Shown here one piece after another: positions 34,761-44,204 of a DNA stretch of 64,000 bases (position 1 is its first letter; each line of letters opens with the position of its first letter). The DNA lies in assembly GCA_018806915.1 (NCBI GenBank), contig JAGKQI010000033.1, positions 496,001 through 560,000 on the forward strand, written 5' to 3'. This DNA is from Phytophthora colocasiae (taxonomy: Eukaryota; Oomycota; Peronosporomycetes; Peronosporales; Peronosporaceae). A program made the position numbers and the translations under genes. The notes under the pieces are model-generated. The model had not been told where the DNA came from and ran no database searches. It saw only the letters and a list, made by a program, of their open reading frames with translations.

Positions 34761-37700
34761 CTACTGTTGGTTTTGGAGATTCTCCGTTGACTCCGGTACG
34801 GTCGCTATGGTCTTCGCAAACTTCGTCTCTAGGATAGCCCAGCATCCAACCGTATCCACCCCATGTATGGCTGCGTGTAGTTCGGGATTCACTTCCAATG
34901 TTTCAAAAAGCAGATCCAGGTGCCCGATTAGACTTTCAGGTATACTCCCCGTTGCCCCTGCTAGATTTGATAGTTCCTCCCTGTAAATAAGTGCTGCCAA
35001 CACCATTCTTGACAGTTTTTGTCGCTCTGCTTCTCTACATAGCTTCAGAAGTTCGGAGTTGAGAAACTTTTGTTTCTTCATTGACCCCCAAAATGACCTC
35101 GCGTAAATATTGTAGGGATCATTCTTGCTTTTCACCTGGTCTTGGAAAGCAATCTTCCACTCCTGCAGCCACTGCTTTGATTCTATTGACCTCTCCATTG
35201 CGATCAATTGACTCATGCAAGTAACCAGGCATTCCCTACGATACGGTAGCGTCCATTCATCAAATACTGCATCTGTCATTGTACTTAGGATGTAGTCCGG
35301 CGACTGGAATTTCTGAAGCAGGGCCATAACGTCCTCAGGCGCCGTTCGAACTACTTTTTTCCATTGCGTTATATCCATGGGCATGGTTGGAAATGGAGCT
35401 TGCGTTTGCTGCCAAGTTGTACTTAGCTCATTCCACTCCATCTTTAACACTTGTTCCTTTAGTCTGTTTGTCCCCAACGAATTGTTTTCCCCAAAAAATC
35501 GACCCGTTCCCAAGCGATTCTTTTTGGAATTTGTGCTTCTGTCCACTTGGTCACTCCGCGATTCTTCTCCTTGATCCGACGGTGTCCATTCAGACGTTTG
35601 GTTTGAGGTTTCACTAGTTTGTGAGAAAGTAAAGGTTGATGATGGCCCAGTAAAATTTAAGTGGTGATGCCAGTCGTGGATCACTGCTGGCGTAACTGCA
35701 AATTCTTGCGCCCATTTCCTCACAGTATCTGCCACCGTTAAGTTTGCTGCCCGTAATGCTGCTCGTTTCTCTGGTGCCATTCCTTCCAACCCTTGAGCCA
35801 CATATGTCTGCAATACTTGGCCTCCTTCTCCTTCACGTTGGTAATTCTCGTCTTGCTCCTCCTGACTGTGATTTTGCAGCTTCTCCTCCATCAATTCGTC
35901 TTCGTCCTCAATCTGATCTTCCGTCTCCCTCTCTTTCGCTGGAGAGGTTTCTTCCTCTGGTACTTGAACGTTGGATTCTATCTCCATCTGCGATTCCTCA
36001 TTTCCGTGTAGGCTACCGTAGAACCGAAGCCAGGAATAATGATCACCAGTGTATAAAAGTACAATCGGTTCAGCTTTCTTCCTGTTTTCTGGCTTACACG
36101 CTTTCTGGAGTGCAGCGACCCATCTCCTTGGTTTTCCAGCTTTCATCATCCTTTCCTTCGCAGAAAAGTATTCAAAGCCGCGAACTTTCACGTCTCCTGG
36201 TTCAAAGATGTTATAACATGCCGAGTTCATTCCGTTTCTGGCATCGACAGTGAAGATTGGCCGTCGTCGAATCTTCGCCATCATTCGTAACGTCTCCGTT
36301 GATCCCCAGTAGCGTACTGGAATCCTCGTGTCTAGTTTGGACGTGGTTTTACTCTGTTCAACAATGTAGTCTTGGTATTGAGTTTTGGATTGGCTTGCAG
36401 TGAGCTTTGGCTGATTACTCGTATCGAAGACTCCTCCTCGTCTCGCCAAGTCTTTCAGTAAGCGAACTCGCTCATCATGGGGGTATTCTTGCTCAAAAAA
36501 ATGGTTTGTAGCTGCGACTATTCCTTGTTTGATTTTTCCAGTAAGGTTTTCCAGAGGTACCACATTATCTTGCTGGCTGAAATCTTTCGCCAACAATGCC
36601 ATTGCCACCGCATAGAATTGGCAATTACCCGTCCTAGGTGTAGTTACCTGCTCAAGCCCGCAGTCTTGAAGTACTTGCAGTCCGGTTACTTCCTCATTGG
36701 GATACTTTGCCACATCTAATTGTAAACATGCATCATAGATTTCTTGTTCAGTTTTTCCTCGTTTTTCCACAATGAGTTTCTCCATAAGATCTCTCTGCTT
36801 CGTCATGGCACTGGAGCTGTTTCTGATTGCCCGATGGATTTCCTCTGTGATAGTCCTGCCTGTTTGTCTGGCCACTTGAGCTCTCTCTGCATCTGGTTCC
36901 AAAGTTTGCTTTGAGGCTTCAACCGAATCCGTTTTACTTTCTTTACCGTCTTCTTCCTCCATACGTTTGCTGTGATTTGGTAGGTCCTTCACCGCTGAAC
37001 CTTTCGACTTCCTATTGTCATTCCCAGCCATTTTCCACTCGTTATCTGGATGCGTAGTGGAAATCATCCCTGAGGAATTATTATCCTCTCGTTTCAAGAT
37101 CTGCATTGTTGGCTGTTTCTCAGCTTTTTGGTTGTTTGTCTTTGTTTCTGTTTTTTCCTGTTGTTCGTTCATCCAAAGCTGCTCAAGCTCTTCCACACTT
37201 GTTATTGTCGACGGTTGGCGAGGTAAAGTTTCAATATCTTCAGCAGTCACTTTCAAGCTGAATTGGGATTTCCAGAAGTCATCTGACGCCTTGCATACTG
37301 TTCGCATGTGCCCATTAGCTCCACACGAGAAGCATGGCGACGCTGGATTTCGGCTCACGTGATGAACCAAGATTTTGGTACCTTCCCAGTTGATGAAACG
37401 TATCCCATCGAGGAATTGAGGGCAATGGTTGCATCGGAAAAATATGTCCCATGTATCTGTCTGAGGTATTTGTCCCGCTGTGGTAGGCTCTTGCCACGTA
37501 TGATACACCCCTTGGAATTGTCTGTGAATGTACGCATCGATTGCTGCCTCGTCCAAAAAGCGAGATAGGTTGAGGAGTCTGACATGGTACCTGTCCCGTG
37601 GTAGTTCGTCCCTAATGCCATCTGCCCCAACTTGGCGTCCCCATACTGCTTTGGATCTGTCGGTACCGCCGGTAGCCGTCCCAGATTCTACATCATGTGC

Positions 37701-38996
37701 ATTTCGTAATGGAAACTTGCGATTCCTGAAATTCAACACTGTAAATTCCTTACTCCATTTGCTGGCCATTTCTCTCGTCCAAAAGATCAAGTGGATTGCA
37801 TGCTGTCCTTGGTCATAACATATCTGCTTGGCTTCCTGTAACATTGCCGTGACTTTAGCTGGATCATTACCACTGTTGTTGATCCCAAGCAAGAACTCAT
37901 GCGTCAGACGCTTTCTTGTCTGGAATTGTGGGTAGATCTTGAACTCTGGATACAGCTTGAGGATCAGATCGCCTTCAACTTGCGCCTTGATGGTGTTCTG
38001 AATTTTTCGATAAGCTTGAGGATCGCATATACGTTTCAGAAAGTCTGGAAGTCTCGGGCACAAAATTGTACCTTCCAAAATCCCTCTGATAATAGTACTT
38101 TCGATCTCGGTCGGCTTTCGGAGGTGACTAGGAAAACCGTATCGAATTTCACAGGTTTGTCGTAGTTCCTTGATTTGCTCAGGGGAGAATGCACTTTGAA
38201 GAAATCGGTAAATGGACGGCTTCCCTTCCGTCATTTCAATGTCCTCTATTCCTTCTTCCTTCTCGTGAGCTGGAAACAGCCGTTTTGACCACGGATTCGC
38301 TGCTGGGGCTGGTTTAGCTTGCACTGATTTCACAAGTACGTCTAGCGTCTCACTCAAAGAGCTTCTGGACTTGTAAATGGCTCGTGTCATCGCTTGGAGG
38401 CGTGCTCTCCATTTTCTCGCATCAGCTTGCCCTTCCTCGACGTCGATCAGGAATAGCTTAACTATGAGATCCACTTCATCTTGTTCCAAAGCTGGGTATC
38501 TACGCCGTGCTGGAGGAAGGAATTCTTCGGGATGCTTAGCAAATACTTCTTCAAACATGATCTGCAAGTACTCTGTTTCACGTTCCGTTTCGATTGCCTG
38601 ACTGAGAGTTTGGTCTCGCATTTGATCCACTAAGAATGCATGCATTTCAGTGAAGCTCAGCTCCTCCATGTCAACATCGTCAAATATTGGTGGATCTTCT
38701 TTTTCTTCAGTTTCTTCCTGTTTCTGGGTTGATTTTTTCTTCTTTGTGTTCTCTCGTTGTTTGCCCGTGGAAGTACCCGTGCTATCATCAGTCTCACCAT
38801 CATCTCGTCCGTCTCTTTCTCGCGATGACCTTGCAACCGGTTGATTTCCTGGTTTCTCCACAGTTGGTTCCTCCTCCGGCTGTGGGGACTGTGTTGTTAC
38901 ATCAGTGACTTCTTGTTTCTTGTTCGTTTCGACCTCCGACCTATCGGGAGGCACCCTTGGTACCTTTCTCCCAGGTGGATCTCCTTGGTCCTTCAT
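34761..38996 (-). CDS. LINE ORF1 with CCHC zinc knuckle and OTU-like cysteine protease domain
   Basis: 1411 aa from ATG 38996; an in-frame GTG extends to 39116. The N-terminus is charged and disordered (KKKSTQKQEETEEKED). A zinc knuckle CFSCGANGHMRTVC lies near residue 553. Near residue 785 the sequence TPRTGNCQFYAVAMALL matches the OTU catalytic Cys box, with Thr where Asp is usual (DGNC), and near residue 983 GDHYSWL matches the His box. OTU proteases cleave ubiquitin or polyproteins. In a retrotransposon the domain could protect or process the ORF products; this is inference. A usual LINE ORF1 is far shorter. Confidence 0.85.
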   Translation of the reverse strand: MKDQGDPPGRKVPRVPPDRSEVETNKKQEVTDVTTQSPQPEEEPTVEKPGNQPVARSSRERDGRDDGETDDSTGTSTGKQRENTKKKKSTQKQEETEEKEDPPIFDDVDMEELSFTEMHAFLVDQMRDQTLSQAIETERETEYLQIMFEEVFAKHPEEFLPPARRRYPALEQDEVDLIVKLFLIDVEEGQADARKWRARLQAMTRAIYKSRSSLSETLDVLVKSVQAKPAPAANPWSKRLFPAHEKEEGIEDIEMTEGKPSIYRFLQSAFSPEQIKELRQTCEIRYGFPSHLRKPTEIESTIIRGILEGTILCPRLPDFLKRICDPQAYRKIQNTIKAQVEGDLILKLYPEFKIYPQFQTRKRLTHEFLLGINNSGNDPAKVTAMLQEAKQICYDQGQHAIHLIFWTREMASKWSKEFTVLNFRNRKFPLRNAHDVESGTATGGTDRSKAVWGRQVGADGIRDELPRDRYHVRLLNLSRFLDEAAIDAYIHRQFQGVYHTWQEPTTAGQIPQTDTWDIFFRCNHCPQFLDGIRFINWEGTKILVHHVSRNPASPCFSCGANGHMRTVCKASDDFWKSQFSLKVTAEDIETLPRQPSTITSVEELEQLWMNEQQEKTETKTNNQKAEKQPTMQILKREDNNSSGMISTTHPDNEWKMAGNDNRKSKGSAVKDLPNHSKRMEEEDGKESKTDSVEASKQTLEPDAERAQVARQTGRTITEEIHRAIRNSSSAMTKQRDLMEKLIVEKRGKTEQEIYDACLQLDVAKYPNEEVTGLQVLQDCGLEQVTTPRTGNCQFYAVAMALLAKDFSQQDNVVPLENLTGKIKQGIVAATNHFFEQEYPHDERVRLLKDLARRGGVFDTSNQPKLTASQSKTQYQDYIVEQSKTTSKLDTRIPVRYWGSTETLRMMAKIRRRPIFTVDARNGMNSACYNIFEPGDVKVRGFEYFSAKERMMKAGKPRRWVAALQKACKPENRKKAEPIVLLYTGDHYSWLRFYGSLHGNEESQMEIESNVQVPEEETSPAKERETEDQIEDEDELMEEKLQNHSQEEQDENYQREGEGGQVLQTYVAQGLEGMAPEKRAALRAANLTVADTVRKWAQEFAVTPAVIHDWHHHLNFTGPSSTFTFSQTSETSNQTSEWTPSDQGEESRSDQVDRSTNSKKNRLGTGRFFGENNSLGTNRLKEQVLKMEWNELSTTWQQTQAPFPTMPMDITQWKKVVRTAPEDVMALLQKFQSPDYILSTMTDAVFDEWTLPYRRECLVTCMSQLIAMERSIESKQWLQEWKIAFQDQVKSKNDPYNIYARSFWGSMKKQKFLNSELLKLCREAERQKLSRMVLAALIYREELSNLAGATGSIPESLIGHLDLLFETLEVNPELHAAIHGVDTVGCWAILETKFAKTIATVPESTENLQNQQ

Positions 38997-39332
38997 GTCG
39001 TGACGTTCAATCCTCCGCTGGAAGATCTTGTTACTCCGAATAGAAGGACGTATACTTAGATCAAGTCTTTCACCCTTGGATCTTTGTCTTTCACACTCTC
39101 TTTTGTGTTGATTCACACCTCCTTGAGAAGGCTCCTCCCAATCACGACCTCTCGTCGCGGCTTTCGCTGTAAAATCGGAAGTGTCTGCTCTCTAGGCCAG
39201 GATTCTCTTTAGCTCTTCAACGTGACCACATAGAGTTGTCCCCGTCAAAATTGATTGCAATGCTGGGTGCACTGTACGCCGTGCTGACTCGCTCATTCTG
39301 CATCTGGACGGAGCGTCGCTTAGAAGGGAGAA

Positions 39333-40502
39333 ATGAAAATCTACTGTAGTCTTGTATTGGCCACTGCGGCGTTGCTCGTAGCGTTGCCGGAGAGCTCGGG
39401 CGTCGAGATTGAGAATAGTGTGAAGTGGACCCATCTTCGAAGATCATTGGTGGATACGACGACTAGCGAATCCGAACCCGTTGTCGAAGAAGATGCATCG
39501 ACGCCCGCAGCTGAAGAAGAAGAAGAAGATAAAATATACACTGAGGTTGATAAGGAAGAGAGCAATACAACAGAGGAAGAAGAGTCCAAGGAGGGCGGAA
39601 GAGAAGAATACAATACAACGAATAACTCCCAATCCGTGACGGGAGAAGAAGAACAGTTTAACGAGCAAGAAGAGGAAGAAGATGAATACGTTGAAACGTC
39701 AACGACCAGTGCTCCCACGAGCCTACCTGTTGCGCCATCGGATGTGAAGGAGGAGGATCAATTAGATGCGGAGAAGGAGGAGAATCAATATCCGACAACG
39801 ACCACTACAACTGAATCCAAGGACCTGTCGTCGATTGGTTCAGCTGAGACGGAGGAAGAGTCCAAGGAGGAGTACAATACAACGAATAATTCCCAATCGG
39901 TGGCGGAAGAAGAAAAACAGTTTAACGAGCAAGAAGAGGAAGAAGATGAATACGTTGACGCGTCAACGACCAGTGCTCCTACTAGTCTTCCTGAGTCGTC
40001 GGTTGTGAAGGAGGAAGACGAATACGTTGACACGTCAACAACCAGTGTTCCCACTAGTCTTCCTGAGTCGTCGGATGTGAAGGAGGAAGAGGAGGAGTTT
40101 GATGAGGCAGAGAAGGAGGAGAATCAATACCCGACAACGACTACAACAACTGCATCGTCAGTTGATACTGCTGAGGCGGAGGATGACGAGGCTGAACAAG
40201 AAGAAGACAGAGCCACTCGAGCACCCACGAGTTCTCCTACCCCTGCCGTGACTGAGTCATCGGGAACGAGTGAAGAGGTAGAACAGGAGGAGACTGAACA
40301 GTTGACTTCATCTCAACCAACGGAGACCTCACCCACTGAAGGGATTGAACTTGAAGACAGTGAGTCTGATAGTGACGAATATCCTACTGCTTACGGCTCG
40401 GCATCTGACAGCGACGATGAGAGTGACGAGTCATCGGTCGACGCAGAGAGCGAGTCGGTGGACGAGACCTATGAGGAAGAAGAAGGAGGACCGAGACAGT
40501 AG
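39333..40502 (+). CDS. secreted acidic Ser/Thr/Glu-rich repeat protein
   Basis: 389 aa. A clear signal peptide (MKIYCSLVLATAALLVALPE) is followed by a strongly acidic, low-complexity mature region. A unit of about 90 residues is imperfectly duplicated: YNTTNNSQSV, FNEQEEEEDEYV and STTSAPTSLP recur in the same order, and NQYPTTTTTT recurs. Many Ser/Thr-Pro and NTT/NNS sites suggest extensive glycosylation. There is no canonical RXLR motif after the signal peptide (LRRSLVD is not one). It may be a cell-surface or wall protein or an apoplastic secreted protein; function unknown. The gene ends 5 bp from the convergent NMN adenylyltransferase stop. Mirror-image frames on the other strand come from the repetitive GAA/GAG content. 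Confidence 0.85.
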   Translation: MKIYCSLVLATAALLVALPESSGVEIENSVKWTHLRRSLVDTTTSESEPVVEEDASTPAAEEEEEDKIYTEVDKEESNTTEEEESKEGGREEYNTTNNSQSVTGEEEQFNEQEEEEDEYVETSTTSAPTSLPVAPSDVKEEDQLDAEKEENQYPTTTTTTESKDLSSIGSAETEEESKEEYNTTNNSQSVAEEEKQFNEQEEEEDEYVDASTTSAPTSLPESSVVKEEDEYVDTSTTSVPTSLPESSDVKEEEEEFDEAEKEENQYPTTTTTTASSVDTAEAEDDEAEQEEDRATRAPTSSPTPAVTESSGTSEEVEQEETEQLTSSQPTETSPTEGIELEDSESDSDEYPTAYGSASDSDDESDESSVDAESESVDETYEEEEGGPRQ

Positions 40503-40507
40503 AATCC

Positions 40508-42297
40508 TCAACTCTCGTTATATTCTACATAAGTGAGGTCTTCACGTCTCCATTGCTTGTCTTCATCGGTCCAACTCGTTTTTCCTGCGATTTTGTAGCC
40601 GATTTCATGCTGCAAAAGGTAATTAAACACGGGTTTGCCTACCATTATCTCGATCTTGTCGCCATTCGTTCTCACATCTGTAAGAGCTTGACGTACACGG
40701 AAACTGGTAGCCCGTTCCAAGTCACAAGGCAGCACCCCAGTGTCTTCCACTATCGTAGTAGTCTTGGATAGAGCTTTCCCTAATTGTTTGATCACCATTT
40801 CCGTCTGTGCAGGTCGACATACTGTAATACAGCCAAATCCTTCGTCCCTTAACGCAGAGTGACTCAGTTTCACCACAGTGTTACACCCGCAAACGTACAT
40901 GACGTGGAATCGGAACTGGGGGAAATGTGACTCGCACATTTCTCGTACGTGAGTCAATGTACTGAGATAGTCAAGAACGCGTCGTCGAGTGATCTCCCAT
41001 TTATCCACTTCGATCCATGAAGAAGACGCCACTGCAGTCTCTATCAAACCCAGTCGGTGGCGTTTAGTGATCATTTCTCGCGGGTTTCGGCGGTTCTTGA
41101 CTCGCACGTAGGTATCATGGGACGGAGAGATGAAAGCTCCAACGACGGGGGATTTGTAGTTCGACTCGACGTATTGTCTGGCCACGTAGAAGGCTCGAAT
41201 GTGCAGCATGTGGATCGGGTTGTAAGCTCCACTGGAAACTAATACGATAACGTCAGTTTTCTTGGAAGGAGACGAAGCAGAGGGTGAAGCAGCGCCTCGA
41301 AGCTGCTCAAGATTCTGCGCGACCTTAAGCAGAGGGTATTGGATACTCCAGACTGAATGGCGGCTAGGAAGCTCTGGTCGTACCAAACTTCGGTGCTTGG
41401 AAGGGGAGCCTTCTCTTACGAGAAGAGCAAGTTTACGGCAAATGACAGTGGAGGACTGCTCTGATTCAATTTCGAGAAGAAACTTGATCACATCCCCGAT
41501 CTCAGCGTCCACAAGCTTCTTCAGCAATATTAGCTTTAACAATAAAAAAGCAAAGCGTTAGAAGGTAACTAAAGTATATCATCTTGCTATAAAGGTGCTA
41601 CGAACCTCGTCTTCTGGGAGCGTAGCAATTGTGTTCAAGCGCTTTAGGATTTGGTACAGTCGATTCCTTTGAGATGTCGCGAAAGTTGCAGCTTCACCTT
41701 CTTGTCCGATGGTAATTTTTGTCTCTTCAAAGGGAGGAGACTGAGCAGGACTACTGCGGCTCGTGCTGCTGGAAACAAAAGCGAATGTCCTTGTATCATC
41801 AACTGGGGGAGAACCAAGTAGAGATACAACATTAAGAGCTCTTGAAGTCAGTGCAGGTGCTGTAGCTATTCGATCGCGTGGAGAAGAAATACCAACAGTT
41901 CTCAATTCACTGGTAGATTTCACACCATTCGTATGAAGTCTGACACTTGGAAACTATACCAAATGAAAAAGTTAGGATCTTCTCAAAACATTCGAGTAAG
42001 AGCGAGGATAGGTACCGAAACTTCAGGTTGAGCTTCATCTGTCAATAGTGGCGGCAATTTGGCTTTGCTTAGGGTGAGCGCTTCAATCTGATGTCTGGCA
42101 AGCTGCTGCTCAAGCTCCTGCACTCGAGACCTCAAAGCTTCCAGTTCCGTCATACTCTTGGCTAGTGAGCGAGGTGTCAGCATCTGCAGACTCGGATCGT
42201 CTTCCAGTCGATGGATTTGCCGACCGTTGCCGTCGTTAGTGTTGTCCAGTGATGTTTTCTGCGGAGTGGGCAGTGCACGCTTCCTTCTCATCGCCAC
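40508..42297 (-). CDS. NMNAT: nicotinamide/nicotinate mononucleotide adenylyltransferase with long N-terminal extension
   Basis: Exons 42297-42016, 41953-41606 and 41533-40508 join in phase 0 (introns 62 and 72 bp; the second has the donor GTTCGT) to encode 551 aa. The catalytic domain begins near residue 305. GAYNPIHMLH is the (H/T)xGH-like nucleotide-binding box of eukaryotic NMNATs, here with HMLH. It is followed by VVGAFISPSHDTY, SSSWIEVDKWE and, near residue 485, ATSFRVRQAL, the adenylyltransferase SxxR box. The enzyme makes NAD+ from NMN and ATP. The first 200 residues, with a coiled-coil candidate (ELEALRSRVQELEQQL), are not part of typical NMNATs. The start is 59 bp from the stop of the next gene upstream on the same strand. 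Confidence 0.88.
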
Positions 42298-42356
42298 TGG
42301 AAAATAGTCAGCGAGTTGTCAATCCGTTACCAAAGTCTCCAGTACTATTTTAGAAA

Positions 42357-43844
42357 TTAACGTTTGGCATCGTTCGGGGTCTTGGGGGTATCCACGACCT
42401 CCAGCACGATGTCACTGTAGCTTCCCGATGTCTTCCGTCTCAGTACATTACGGATACGATGCTCTGGGTCGTCATCTCCAATGTTTTCGTCCGACTTAAC
42501 TCGTGTCAAAAGTCCCTTCACCTGCCGTATGATACGAGTCCCCGCTGCCTCCGACTCAACACCAGAGTTGCGTCTTGCCTTTTGGTTACGTAGCTGGAGA
42601 CCCTGTGAAGTCAAGTAGATATCTCCGAAGAGCACCCACTGCTCCACAACGGCGTGACTCGTAATCCATCCGTCCGCTGTCCTGGTTAATGGCACGGGCA
42701 CTGCTCCACCTTTCGAGGCCATGAGCTCCTCTACATGATGGCGTCCCACAATGTACATGGCCACACATGCACACACCAGTCCGAAGCACATCATTCCCGA
42801 CGGGAAGGTAAATGTCCCCCAGTGATAGTCTACTTGTTCCAGCAACATCAGCTCACCACTCACTGCCGATACAAGAGCCAAAGAGTAGAGCACACTAGCT
42901 GCTAATTGCCACCGAGTGAGACGGTAAATACCGGAGAACTCGTTGTACAGCACGAGCAGTAACGACCCCGTCATTAGCAGCTCGAACGCGAACAGTGGAG
43001 CAAACACGACCCACCAAGATACTGGTGGTTGAGTCATCTCAAGGGATCGGAATCTTCTCTGTGTGTCGGTTTGGTACGCTAGTAGAAGAGTGAACACGAA
43101 CAGAAGCACCCAGCAAACTCCCTGCAAAAAAAATAATGAGAACTTCATCCAATTTAAAGAAGATACTTTTCTTTGACGTACCGGTAAAGTGCTGTCGGAT
43201 CTGCATAGTAGATATCTCACGATAAAAGCCACTTGGATGACCATTAACGGTGCGTAGCAGATATAGAGACTTGTAACTGAAGTATTCTGCAAACTCGCGC
43301 AGAATGCCAACTCGCTCCATAGCAGCAAGACTGTAAGAGGGAAACTGATAGCGTAGACCAGCACAATCCGTCGTAATAAAGGAAGCAACGGCTCATTACT
43401 CATAGATTCGACGTCTGCCCAACGTCGTAGTGTCTTGGCATGATGGATCGACCTCACGTGCGCGTACAACATGGCTACATTAGCCAGCCAGAAGGGTAGG
43501 AAGATGAGCCACCAGTTGACACGACGTGCACCAAAGACCCCTTCGAAATTAAGCGACACCAATGCCACACCAATAACACACCCCAAAGCGTACAGTAAAA
43601 CTCCATTTAGAAGAGCAGCTAGAGCTTTCTCCGCATAGATCAGCGGTTGGAACTGACCCGAGTCCGAGAGGCGACCGTCACTATTGGGCGCTGGCATGGA
43701 CATATAAGACCCCTCGAAGGACGTCGACTCACCCTGACCCAACGCACGAAGCAGAGGTGAACGCTCACTCAGTGCACTGCTGCTTGGGGCGCGAGGAAGC
43801 GCATCGGAGCTTCCGTTGCCCATCATGTCCACGGGGCGGATCAT
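42357..43844 (-). CDS. TMEM185-like multi-pass membrane protein
   Basis: ATG 43844. Exons 43844-43182 and 43121-42357 encode 475 aa if the 60-bp segment 43122-43181 is spliced. It begins GTACGT, ends TTTTTTTTGCAG, and is in frame without a stop, so an unspliced 495-aa reading is also open. About eight hydrophobic segments occur. The repeated W-x-I/V-F-x-P-L/F pattern (VNWWLIFLPFWLANVAML, VSWWVVFAPLFAFELL) is typical of the TMEM185 (transmembrane Fragile-X-F-associated) family common in oomycetes. The soluble N-terminus (residues 1-65) is Ser/Pro-rich and the C-terminus is charged. Molecular function unknown. Confidence 0.75.
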   Translation of the reverse strand: MIRPVDMMGNGSSDALPRAPSSSALSERSPLLRALGQGESTSFEGSYMSMPAPNSDGRLSDSGQFQPLIYAEKALAALLNGVLLYALGCVIGVALVSLNFEGVFGARRVNWWLIFLPFWLANVAMLYAHVRSIHHAKTLRRWADVESMSNEPLLPLLRRIVLVYAISFPLTVLLLWSELAFCASLQNTSVTSLYICYAPLMVIQVAFIVRYLLCRSDSTLPVRQRKVSSLNWMKFSLFFLQGVCWVLLFVFTLLLAYQTDTQRRFRSLEMTQPPVSWWVVFAPLFAFELLMTGSLLLVLYNEFSGIYRLTRWQLAASVLYSLALVSAVSGELMLLEQVDYHWGTFTFPSGMMCFGLVCACVAMYIVGRHHVEELMASKGGAVPVPLTRTADGWITSHAVVEQWVLFGDIYLTSQGLQLRNQKARRNSGVESEAAGTRIIRQVKGLLTRVKSDENIGDDDPEHRIRNVLRRKTSGSYSDIVLEVVDTPKTPNDAKR

Positions 43845-44204
43845 CCACGGGAAGAGATGAGGAATGAGATGACTTTTTTGTACCGAATTGAGATATATTA
43901 ATTGTTACAGGTTGATTTAGGTTATAAATGCATTTTATATCAAACAGATTGTAGGTAAAGATGTAAGATAAGAGGTTTCATTAACGCTACGGTACAGGGC
44001 ACACGTACAGATGATGGTTTTGCCTAATGGGGAGTTCTATCCACATGCACTTGTGGCATTGAGGCAATTTGGTACGTAAGTACATGATAGCAGCTCTCCC
44101 TCTCTTGTAGCCATGTCCTCATTGACAGATCTTTACAAAACCTCTGTATGCCGATCAGTATCCCTTGTTATCAGATCAGGATGGGCAAGCTGAAGTTGTC
44201 ATTG
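43845..44204. other. short AT-rich spacer
   Basis: 360 bp between the start of the TMEM185-like gene and the stop of the LRRC9-like gene, both on the minus strand. No gene or repeat is visible; it presumably holds the promoter of the former and the terminator of the latter. Confidence 0.5.

Larger units (their letters stand above)
29653..39180 (-). mobile_element. full-length LINE with OTU-like domain in ORF1
   Basis: A 9.5-kb non-LTR retrotransposon on the minus strand, bounded by a 14-bp target duplication GTGTCTGCTCTCTA at 29639-29652 and 39181-39194. ORF1 has a zinc knuckle and an OTU protease-like domain. ORF2 has an AP endonuclease and RT, followed by a C-terminal frame with an HCCH-type finger. 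The 3' end reads GGCCTATTAA with no long poly(A). An AP-endonuclease-type LINE of L1/Tx1 style is the best fit; the clade is not determined. Its 5' end lies about 140 bp upstream of the secreted-protein ATG at 39333. Confidence 0.92.

Noticed and set aside
39333..39500. RXLR effector motif after the signal peptide
   Set aside because: LRRSLVD does not fit RXLR and no EER motif follows in a typical position; the protein is called simply as secreted.
39341..40054. Antisense Ser-rich frames over the secreted repeat protein
   Set aside because: They are mirror images of GAA/GAG/ACN repeats, with no start context or conservation signal.
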